Shown: piece after piece, positions 53,637 through 61,171 of the stretch
Position numbering within the stretch: the stretch's first letter is position 1
Layout: each line of letters opens with the position of its first letter
Assembly (NCBI GenBank): GCA_052386745.1
Contig: JBQTJW010000016.1
Span: 62,001-126,000 of the forward strand
Length of the DNA: 64,000 nt
From: Panacagrimonas sp052386745
GTDB lineage: Bacteria; Pseudomonadota; Gammaproteobacteria; Nevskiales; Nevskiaceae
Direction of reading: 5' to 3'
Notes under the pieces: generated by a model
What the model saw: only the letters and a program-made list of their open reading frames with translations
Told to the model about the DNA's origin: nothing
Database searches by the model: none
Made by a program: the position numbers and the translations under genes

Positions 53637-55928
53637 ATGCGTGCGAACACTTTATTCCGCAGGAACCGGCTGGCCTTGGCGGTTGCCGCTGGGTTCGGAA
53701 CCGGCGCGATGGCCGTGGCTCCGGCGATCGTCAACGCCGGCGACAAGCCCTCGGGCACCTACGTGGCCGGCGATTTCCACAATCACACGACCTGTTCAGA
53801 CGGTTCGATCTCGATGCAGAAGCTGGTGAAGAAATCGACCAGCAGGACCGACGATGCACCCTGGGGACTCGACTGGTTCGTGCAGGCCGGCCACGGCGGC
53901 ACCGGCAACCGCAACTGCACGCTGGTTGAAGACGAATCGCTGGCCACGCCGGCGTATCCGCTCACCACCGATCCAGCCACTGGCGCAATCAAAGGTCCGA
54001 ATACCACCTGGGTCAACAGCGGTGTCACGGTGAAAGGCGACGTGAACGGATCGGGCGCCAACCGCAACATGTGGCGCTGGCAGGCGGTGCAGGAATTCCA
54101 GTACCCCCTGCTTGAATATCTGGCGGCCCAGCAGGGCAAGCCAATGTTTCTCGGCATCGAATCCGTGGTGGCGGGCCACGAGCATTCCTCGATGTCGGTG
54201 ATTACGGGGCAGATGCCCAGCACCATCGACGTGGTACCGCTGCCGGGCGCGCCGCCTTACGTCGCTTCGGGCGATGCTAATGCGCTCGCACAGTGGGCTT
54301 ACTGCTTCGACCGCGGTGTGAGCGACACCAGCCGCGGCAATACCACCGCCACCAGTGGCGTCGGCAACAACTGGAACTGTGCGGTCCCGGGCAGCCTCAA
54401 CGCTGCCGACACCGTGACGCCGTGGAGCGTCACTGCCGCCAAGCTCGTTCCATCTGGGGGTGCCGGTACCGGCAACCGCGGACACAACAAGACCGTAGAA
54501 GCGGTGAAGTGGATGGCCGCGTTCCATCCGAACGGCAGCTACTACGTACCGGCCCATCTCGAGCGCGCCGGACCGTTCAATCCGGACGGCAACAACGGTT
54601 TCAACATCGAGCATCTGCGCAACTTCAACAACGCGGCGCCGAACGTCGCATTCGGCATGGAGACGCAGCCGGGTCACGGTGCATCCTCGGATCGTGGCGA
54701 ATACGCGCCGCGCCGCAATAGCTTCGGCAGCGGGCCGACCGCGGTGCGCATCGACACCGTCGGCGGAACGACCTACGGCGGCACGGGGGTGTATGGCGCA
54801 CAGATCGGCGGCGTGTGGGATGCGCTGCTGGGGGAGGGTCGCAACTTCTGGTTCTTTGCCAGCTCCGACTGGCACAACCGCGGCATGTTCAGCGTGGACG
54901 ACCGTCGCACGACCCAGGATTTCTACCCGGGCGAGTACCAGCGCAACTACACGCTGGTGCGCAACGGTGACGACAAGCTGCGTCCACAGACCATCGTGGA
55001 CGGTCTGCGCTCCGGCAACACTTTCACCGACAGTGGGCAACTGATCGATCGCCTCGCGTTTGCCATCTGTGCGGACTACCCCGGCGCCGCTGCATTCAAG
55101 GGCCGCAGTCACGACAACTCCGGGTACAGAGCCGTGGAGAACGCCGCCGTCCGTGCGGCACAGGATGGAACGGCGGTGGATTTCAGAAACTGCGCGACGA
55201 TGGGTCAAAAGCTGGTCGTCGAACCGGGGACGGAATTGCTGGGCGTGATCGTGGTGCGTGATCCGGCGGGCAAGAGCTACTCCCCGTACTCCTTCCCCAA
55301 TCCTTCGCTCAGGCAGATCGGCCTGACCCAGCCCCTGGACATGCCGGTGCTGGACCACATCGACGTGATTCGCGGCCTGGTGACGGGCTTCAGGACGCCG
55401 GGGACCGCCGAGTACGCGGGTGCCTGGCCAAACAACTGGGTGTTCAACGCCGACATGAGCCTGGTCCCAGCAGCTGCGCGGAATCCCTCCGCCGCGGTGA
55501 TCAAGACCTTCAACGACGCAACCTGGGAATCGGACGGCGAGTTCCTGATGATGAGCTTCCGGATTCCAGCGGTGCCGGTGTCGCAGTACCTGCGCCTGCG
55601 TGGCACCAACCTGCCCCCGAGCGTTCCCTTCGAAACCGACGCGAACGGCAATCCCCTGCGCGACCTGGAAACCAACGCAGGTGCGGTCAACGCCGTTCCT
55701 GCCAGCATTCCGTCCAGCACGCCGGAGTTCCCCGAGAATTTCTTCCTGAAAATTCCGTGCACGACAGTCGGTACGAACGATTTCGACGGCTGCCCGGCGC
55801 ACCTGCCGGTGAAGGACGGCGTGCGTTACTCGGCCTATGACGTGGCCGCCTGGGCGGACCTCTGGTTCTACAGCAATCCGGTCTACGTCGAGGTGCGCGG
55901 ATCCACGATGGTTGCCGGCGTGAAGTAA
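53637..55928 (+). CDS. Exported PHP/DUF3604-like metallohydrolase
   Basis: 763 residues. A signal peptide ends near residue 34 (AIVNA). PHP-type metal ligands follow: GDFHNHTTCSDGS (H48, H50), IESVVAGHEHSS near 178-189 and SSDWHNRG near 418-425. No recognisable membrane anchor. Cysteines are scattered, compatible with periplasmic disulfides. The closest matching plan is the DUF3604/PHP-domain phosphoesterase-like group. It has a GGGAG ribosome-like site and is the first gene of a tight four-gene run. The substrate is unknown. Confidence 0.7.
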   Translation: MRANTLFRRNRLALAVAAGFGTGAMAVAPAIVNAGDKPSGTYVAGDFHNHTTCSDGSISMQKLVKKSTSRTDDAPWGLDWFVQAGHGGTGNRNCTLVEDESLATPAYPLTTDPATGAIKGPNTTWVNSGVTVKGDVNGSGANRNMWRWQAVQEFQYPLLEYLAAQQGKPMFLGIESVVAGHEHSSMSVITGQMPSTIDVVPLPGAPPYVASGDANALAQWAYCFDRGVSDTSRGNTTATSGVGNNWNCAVPGSLNAADTVTPWSVTAAKLVPSGGAGTGNRGHNKTVEAVKWMAAFHPNGSYYVPAHLERAGPFNPDGNNGFNIEHLRNFNNAAPNVAFGMETQPGHGASSDRGEYAPRRNSFGSGPTAVRIDTVGGTTYGGTGVYGAQIGGVWDALLGEGRNFWFFASSDWHNRGMFSVDDRRTTQDFYPGEYQRNYTLVRNGDDKLRPQTIVDGLRSGNTFTDSGQLIDRLAFAICADYPGAAAFKGRSHDNSGYRAVENAAVRAAQDGTAVDFRNCATMGQKLVVEPGTELLGVIVVRDPAGKSYSPYSFPNPSLRQIGLTQPLDMPVLDHIDVIRGLVTGFRTPGTAEYAGAWPNNWVFNADMSLVPAAARNPSAAVIKTFNDATWESDGEFLMMSFRIPAVPVSQYLRLRGTNLPPSVPFETDANGNPLRDLETNAGAVNAVPASIPSSTPEFPENFFLKIPCTTVGTNDFDGCPAHLPVKDGVRYSAYDVAAWADLWFYSNPVYVEVRGSTMVAGVK

Positions 55929-56023
55929 CGCCATTTCCAGAAATGGCAGTCCGGCGCCGCGCGGCAACGCGCGGCGCCTTCGTTCGTTGGTCCCTGCGCC
56001 CCCGGCGCAATGTCCCATTTACC

Positions 56024-56884
56024 ATGTCCCTCACGGTCCCTGAAACGCTTTCACGCGCTGCTGCTGCATCGCCCGCGGGCTCGCTTCCGCGCTGGCTGCG
56101 CGAGCCGCTGCTGCACTTCATCGTGCTGGGCGCGCTGCTGTTCGCCATCGACCATGTGCTGAGCGCGCGCCGCGACGATCCGAACACCATCGTGATTGGC
56201 AGAGAGGTCGTAGCCGAAGCCCGCGCGCTGTTTCGCGAGTCCCGTGGCCGGGAGCCCGACGCCAGGGAACTCGAAGCACTCAACCGGCGCTGGATCGACA
56301 ACGAGATCCTGTACCGGGAAGGTCTGGCGCTCGGCGTCGATCGGGGAGACAAGATGATCCGCGATCGGGTCATCTTCAAATCGCTGATGGTGATCGAGAC
56401 CGGGCTGAAGCTCCCGTCGGTTGACGACACGGGGCTGCGGGAATGGTTCGAGTGGCGTCGGGCCAGATACGACGAACCCGCCCGCTACGATTTCGAGGAG
56501 GCGGTGCTGGCCGGAGACCACTCCGAGGCGACGGTCCGCGCGTTCGTCACCGCGCTCAACACAGGAGTGCAGGGCGATTCCAGGGCCGGGCTGCGGGTAT
56601 TCAAGGGCCGGCCACAGGACAACCTCGTGCAGAGCTACGGCGAAGAATTCGCGCGGGCACTTGCCACGTCGACGCCGGGCGAGTGGCGCGCAATGCCGAC
56701 GCGCGAGGGTCCGCGCGCGGTGCGGCTCAACATCGTCACACCGCCTGGGCCCGCGTCGTTCGAGGCCCTGCGCAACGTGGTGCTGGCCGACTGGACCGAT
56801 GCCACGATGGCGGAGCAACGGACCGCCGCGGTGCGCCAGCGCGGCGAAAAGTACCGGATCGAGTTCGAGGATGGTGCGCCGTGA
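56024..56884 (+). CDS. PpiC-type peptidyl-prolyl isomerase, membrane anchored
   Basis: 286 residues from MSLTVPETLSRAAAAS. A signal anchor (about 25-45, WLREPLLHFIVLGALLFAID) precedes a SurA/PpiC-like helical chaperone region (NRRWIDNEILYREGLALGVD) and a degenerate parvulin-like C-terminal part. Proteins of this type, with 'REPLLHF' after the start, usually stand next to HupE/UreJ genes. The stop overlaps the start of the HupE gene. Periplasmic folding of the exported partner protein is a plausible role. Confidence 0.75.
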   Translation: MSLTVPETLSRAAAASPAGSLPRWLREPLLHFIVLGALLFAIDHVLSARRDDPNTIVIGREVVAEARALFRESRGREPDARELEALNRRWIDNEILYREGLALGVDRGDKMIRDRVIFKSLMVIETGLKLPSVDDTGLREWFEWRRARYDEPARYDFEEAVLAGDHSEATVRAFVTALNTGVQGDSRAGLRVFKGRPQDNLVQSYGEEFARALATSTPGEWRAMPTREGPRAVRLNIVTPPGPASFEALRNVVLADWTDATMAEQRTAAVRQRGEKYRIEFEDGAP

Positions 56885-57831
56885 GCGCTACCGTGAAGTG
56901 GCTCGCGCTGGCCTGGCTGGCCGTGCTCAACCTGCCGGCCACCGCACACGAGCTGAGCATGGCCGAGATGGAAATGCGGGAAACCTCGCGCGGAGAATTC
57001 CAGTGGCTTTGGATCGCGGGCGGATCGCGTCCGGCCAGCCAGGAGCTGCGACCGGTCTGGCCGCAAGGCTGCCGTGAACAAGGCAACAGCCTGAGCTGCG
57101 GCAGTGCTGGACTCCAGGGGCAGTTCTCGGTCGAGGGAGTCGGCGAACGGTACTCCGCCGCGGTGGTGAAAGTGTACTGGATCGACGGCCAGTCCAGCGT
57201 GTACACCCTCACCAGCGGCCGGCCGCAGGTCCAGCTGTTCGGGTCGGCGGAAGACCGGCGCAGCCCCTGGGACATTGGCTCGGCATACGCGGCCCTCGGG
57301 GTAGAACACATCCTGGCCGGCATCGACCACGTGATGTTCGTGGCATGTCTGTTGTTTCTGGTCGGCTTCAATCGGCGGCTGCTGTTGACGATCACCGCCT
57401 TCACGGCAGCGCACAGCCTGACCCTGGGCCTGAGCGCGATGGACTGGCTGAGTCTGAATCCGCCTCCCGTGGAGGCGACCATCGCGCTGTCGATCATGCT
57501 GGTGGCCAAGGAAGCGTTGACGCCGCAGCCCACGCTGTCGCGTCGCTGGCCAGCCCTCGTGGCGCTGCTGTTCGGTCTGGTCCACGGCCTGGGATTCGCC
57601 GGTGCGCTGCGGGACATCGGGCTGCCGCACCATCATCTGCTGGTCGCGCTGCTGAGCTTCAATCTCGGCGTCGAGTTCGGACAGCTCCTCGTCGTCACAC
57701 TCGCCTGCGTCCTGTATCGCGCCGTGCGCATCTGGCCGCGGCTCGCGGTGGCACGTGCACCCGCGCTGTACGCCATCGGTAGCGTCGCAGCCTTCTGGTC
57801 TGTCGGCCGCATCGTCCGGATCTGGGCATGA
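56881..57831 (+). CDS. HupE/UreJ-family membrane protein
   Basis: 316 residues, GTG start overlapping the PpiC stop. A signal peptide (about 1-24, ATAHE cut) and a small exported domain (about 25-130) precede six membrane helices with the HupE signature GVEHILAGIDHVMFV and HGLGFAGALRDIGLP. Family members include nickel permeases and many uncharacterised proteins. No hydrogenase or urease gene is in the window, so metal supply to the PHP protein is only one possibility. The stop overlaps the next gene. Confidence 0.78.
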   Translation: MSATVKWLALAWLAVLNLPATAHELSMAEMEMRETSRGEFQWLWIAGGSRPASQELRPVWPQGCREQGNSLSCGSAGLQGQFSVEGVGERYSAAVVKVYWIDGQSSVYTLTSGRPQVQLFGSAEDRRSPWDIGSAYAALGVEHILAGIDHVMFVACLLFLVGFNRRLLLTITAFTAAHSLTLGLSAMDWLSLNPPPVEATIALSIMLVAKEALTPQPTLSRRWPALVALLFGLVHGLGFAGALRDIGLPHHHLLVALLSFNLGVEFGQLLVVTLACVLYRAVRIWPRLAVARAPALYAIGSVAAFWSVGRIVRIWA

Positions 57832-58241
57832 GCCGGCTCGTGCTGATGGCCGGCGCGGCAATCGGGCTGATCAGTGCAGTCGAGGCCGGCGATCGGGCAG
57901 TCGCTGCGCAGACGTCCTCGTGCAGCACCCGGACACCGGGCGGCGACGAACTTACGGTGGACTGCGTACTCCCCGAATCAACATCCGTGCAACGCTACGT
58001 GTTCACCGCGAGGTTTTCCGGAGGACACGACGATACCGAGGCCTCGCTTTCACCGACGCTGGGCGATGTCCCCCTGCCCTGCACCGAGGCAAGCAAGCTG
58101 AGCCTGTTCGGCGAAGAAGGCGAGGTCAGCCTGTTCTGCCGTTTCGCCATTGCACCGGACGGCGACGCGGTTCGACGGCTGCGCGTTCGGGTGCGCTGGA
58201 GTCATGCGCAGTACTCGGATTTCTCCTTGATTGGCGAATGA
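57828..58241 (+). CDS. Small exported protein of unknown family
   Basis: 137 residues, ATG overlapping the HupE stop. The first 20-30 residues form a signal peptide. The mature part has four cysteines (CSTRTPGG, DCVLPE, PCTEAS, LFCRF) and alternating polar/hydrophobic beta pattern. I do not recognise it. As the last member of the unit it probably acts on the same periplasmic target. Confidence 0.55.
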   Translation: MSRLVLMAGAAIGLISAVEAGDRAVAAQTSSCSTRTPGGDELTVDCVLPESTSVQRYVFTARFSGGHDDTEASLSPTLGDVPLPCTEASKLSLFGEEGEVSLFCRFAIAPDGDAVRRLRVRVRWSHAQYSDFSLIGE

Positions 58242-58545
58242 CCGGCCATCGTTCGCGCCCGCTCGCTAAGGCCCCTCGGGGGCGGGACAGCGCGGAAGGA
58301 GGGTCATCGCTGTCGGCAGATACTCTCCAGAGCTTCAAGGCACGGAGCCGGCCGGCTCGCAGGTCATGGTGTCCTGGCGTGATCCTTCGGGCGCCAAGGC
58401 GAACGCGCCGGTCAACGACGACCCGCATCGTGGAGAGGTCCCCGATGGCTTCCGCTGATCTCCCCGGAGGGCGCGACCATGCGCTCTCCGCTCTGTCTCC
58501 CATGCTGAAGACGGCCCGCGGACCGAGTTCTCCCGCCCAGGACGA
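58242..58545. other. Intergenic region with a possible gene relic
   Basis: 304 bases between convergent genes. In one plus-strand frame a protein-like stretch (YSPELQGTEPAGSQVMVSWR through VPDGFR) ends at a stop at 58456-58458 and has no usable start. It may be the tail of a lost gene. No terminator hairpin with a T run was seen. Confidence 0.35.
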
Positions 58546-60210
58546 CTATTTCCCGGTGACGTCGATCCCCAGGATGATCGTGGTGCCACTCACCTCGTTT
58601 CCGACCGCGAGCAGTGGCTTGCCGGTCGGACTGTCGTCGGCGGCGATGAAGATCACGCCTTCGGGGCCGCTGTCGTTGGTCGCCGCGCCGTTCGGCAGCA
58701 CGGTGAAGTCGCGGGTGTTGAGATAATCGACGAAGCGGGCCTGCGCCGGGTTGCTGATGTCGTAGGCCATCACGCCGCCGATCCGCTCGAGGCCGATGAA
58801 GGCGAACGTCCTGCCGCGGATCTTGCCGATGGCGATGCCTTCCGGCTCCGGCCCCTTGTTGTCGCTGCGGTCTTCGAGCGCGTTGTTGTCGTTGCTGGTA
58901 TTGAAGAACGCCGGGAATCGTGCAGCGGTGATGCGCTCGAAATCCGCGCCGCTGTCAAACGTCCTCTGGCCTTCGGCGTTCCAGATGGAGAACGAGCGGG
59001 CGCCCAGTACATGCAGCTCGGTGAACTGCCCTGCGCCATTGCGCGGCGCGAGCACCTGCGTCACCGTGAGGCGGCCGAGGTTGAGGTTGCTGCGCAGCGC
59101 GGCGACATCGCCGAACACCGCGGCGTCCAGGCTGCTCGCGGGAATTCCGCTGACGCGCACGGTCTCGCCGCCGGGAATGAAGTCGTTGCGGTCGTCGCCC
59201 TCGTTGGCGGTGACGTAGTACGCCTTGCCTTGGATCGAGTAGCTGGCAATGGCGTCCGGCTGGTACAGGCCCTTGACCGGCCAGCTGCGGATGTTGACGG
59301 CATTGTCCCTGTCGCTCGCGTCGAGCTCGTTGCCGGCCAGGAGATGATCCTTGAGACCCAGCGGGATCAGCCTGGTGAAGCGCGGATTCGCGAGGTCCGA
59401 AAGGTCCAGGTCGCCGAATGCATTGGCTTCCTGAAGCGTGACGCGCGCGGACCTTGCGTCCGGCGCGACGGCAATATATTCCGGCTCCAGGTCCTGCGCC
59501 ACGGTGGCGCCGGGCCCGTAGATGCGGATTCCCGAGGCGCGCAGCGCGTTCGCGGCCCCGTTGAAGGCGCCGAACCCGGCGGTGCGAACAACCGCTCCGG
59601 CCTGCAAGGCCGCAGCATCGAGAGGATTCGAGACGGCCCGCAGGTCGATCACGCTGACCGAGCCCTCGGGGTCAGTCGCCAGACTGGGCATGGCGTAGCC
59701 ACTGGGCTCGCCCTCGTTCGCGACCAGAACCGCCTCGCCACCGGGCATGAAGGTCAGCATGTCGGGCAGGGCGCCGACCGTGAATTCCGCCAGCCTTTGC
59801 AAGCTGGCAGCGTCGTAGAACACCACCTTGCCCGGGAGCGTCTTGGGCGAGGCGGCGAAAGCCACCGCGACGAGGCCGTTCTTCACCGCGACGCTGTTGG
59901 CATCGCCACCGGATTCGCTGAGGGTCTGCACGAGGGCAGGAGCGGCCGGATTGGAAATGTCGAGCACGTCGACGCTGGCCGCCGCGGCATTGATCACGAA
60001 CAGCCGCTGGCGGACGGCGTCGTGCGCGACGATCTCGGCACCGCCCTGGCCGCGAATGCCGGAATCGTAGCGGCCGATCAGCGACAGCCTGATCTGAAGC
60101 CCGGCATTTCCATGGGCCACTTCGGGGCCGGGTTGCGCCATGCCCGTGGGCGAAGCGCCAAGGCCGGCGGCCAGAATCATTGCCGCACCCATGATCTTTT
60201 CCGCGCGCAT
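58546..60210 (-). CDS. Exported choice-of-anchor I beta-propeller protein
   Basis: 554 residues from MRAEKIMGAAMILAAG. A signal peptide (about 1-25) precedes propeller repeats (GGAEIVAHDAVRQRLFVINA, SLATDPEGSVSVIDLR, PEPEGIAIGKIRGRTFAFIG, NDSGPEGVIFIAADDSPTGK) typical of choice-of-anchor I / phytase-like-esterase related proteins, often found with phosphate genes. It has no C-terminal anchor of its own here. The open frame continues upstream but the signal peptide fixes this start. Periplasmic or secreted; substrate unknown. Confidence 0.8.
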   Translation of the reverse strand: MRAEKIMGAAMILAAGLGASPTGMAQPGPEVAHGNAGLQIRLSLIGRYDSGIRGQGGAEIVAHDAVRQRLFVINAAAASVDVLDISNPAAPALVQTLSESGGDANSVAVKNGLVAVAFAASPKTLPGKVVFYDAASLQRLAEFTVGALPDMLTFMPGGEAVLVANEGEPSGYAMPSLATDPEGSVSVIDLRAVSNPLDAAALQAGAVVRTAGFGAFNGAANALRASGIRIYGPGATVAQDLEPEYIAVAPDARSARVTLQEANAFGDLDLSDLANPRFTRLIPLGLKDHLLAGNELDASDRDNAVNIRSWPVKGLYQPDAIASYSIQGKAYYVTANEGDDRNDFIPGGETVRVSGIPASSLDAAVFGDVAALRSNLNLGRLTVTQVLAPRNGAGQFTELHVLGARSFSIWNAEGQRTFDSGADFERITAARFPAFFNTSNDNNALEDRSDNKGPEPEGIAIGKIRGRTFAFIGLERIGGVMAYDISNPAQARFVDYLNTRDFTVLPNGAATNDSGPEGVIFIAADDSPTGKPLLAVGNEVSGTTIILGIDVTGK

Positions 60211-60783
60211 CGTCCGTCCCCTGCCCTTGTCGAGAAAGGAACACGCTAACGAGGAATGATGGAGTTTCCGTGACAGCAAGGCCTTGCCGTGGGCGATCGG
60301 GATCTCGGGTTCGCCGCGCAGCGTCTCCAGCGGCAGGAAGCTGAGTACTCGAGATCGCCGATCACGACGACCCCTGCCCTGCCGCCTGCCGCCAGCAAAT
60401 TCCCTGCTGGGCCGTGGAGGATTGAAGCACGCGCTGCGCTTCGCCACCGTCAAGCCGTAGCTGCGCGATGCCGAGCTGCGGATTGCCGCGCCCTTGCATG
60501 AGGAAGGATTAGCACACGCTGGACGCGCTCCCCGAACACGGCACCGGATGGTTTACCGCACTGCCCGAATGCAACGGCCGATCGCTGCCCCCTGCCAGAA
60601 CCCGGCAATCGTCCAAAAACCGTCAAGACCTGCCCTGCCGGCGGCGTTACGGTGGCCCCACACGGACAACGCGCCGGCTTCGGGGAGCGGATGAGGTTCA
60701 CCGGTTGGCCGTCCGGTTCGTGGGTTTGCGGACCGAGCGTCGCGAACCTTTCCCTAGGCACCCATCTACTGGAGGACTCAGAC
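60211..60783. other. Long intergenic region
   Basis: 573 bases between two divergent genes and no convincing coding sequence. On the minus strand near 60276-60259 the sequence CTGTCACGGAAACTCCAT has a good first half but a poor second half of a Pho box. A clear ribosome site (GGAGG, 60771-60775) belongs to the downstream plus-strand gene. Confidence 0.4.
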
Positions 60784-61158
60784 ATGAACACGGCAAATCC
60801 GATCGGCGAATTCTCGATGAAGGTCATCACCTCGACCCTGACACCCGGGCCTGCGGGTACCACCCTGATTGCATGCAACCTGGAAGGGAGCGCGACGGGT
60901 TTCGGCTTCACCGCCGGGACCTTGACCGCCTGCAGCGCCGGACAGAAGGCGGGCACCTGGAGCTGGTGTGCGGCGACCTATCCGCAGGACGGGGAAAGCG
61001 TCACCGGCCGCGGCGAAGGAACGTTCCGGACTGCCGGCGCAAACCAGTGGCACATGCCGGGAATCGTGAGGATCTCGGACGGCCGCTCGTGCCGGCTGGA
61101 AGGAATGTTCGACATGGCCGCCCGCAGCTGGGTTGGCCGCATCTTCGAGCACGCCTGA
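60784..61158 (+). CDS. Small protein of unknown function
   Basis: 124 residues from MNTANPIGEFSMKVITSTLT, with GGAGG 8 bases before the ATG. The sequence is Gly/Thr-rich with four cysteines and beta-strand-like alternation (NLEGSATGFGFTAGTLTACS, VTGRGEGTFRTAGANQWHMP, GMFDMAARSWVGRIFE). It looks like a small beta-barrel protein. No signal peptide or membrane helix. Family not recognised. It converges on the cyclase/AAA gene. Confidence 0.6.
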   Translation: MNTANPIGEFSMKVITSTLTPGPAGTTLIACNLEGSATGFGFTAGTLTACSAGQKAGTWSWCAATYPQDGESVTGRGEGTFRTAGANQWHMPGIVRISDGRSCRLEGMFDMAARSWVGRIFEHA

Positions 61159-61171
61159 GCTTGAACGGAGG

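Noticed and set aside
53796..56018. A 740-codon minus-strand frame opposite the PHP-like gene
   Set aside because: The plus-strand frame has a signal peptide, metal motifs and operon context; the reverse frame is Arg/His-rich and patternless.
60211..60783. Additional coding gene in the long gap
   Set aside because: Open frames here lack ribosome sites and show no domain or composition evidence; the extension of the choice-of-anchor gene upstream of its signal peptide is not supported.
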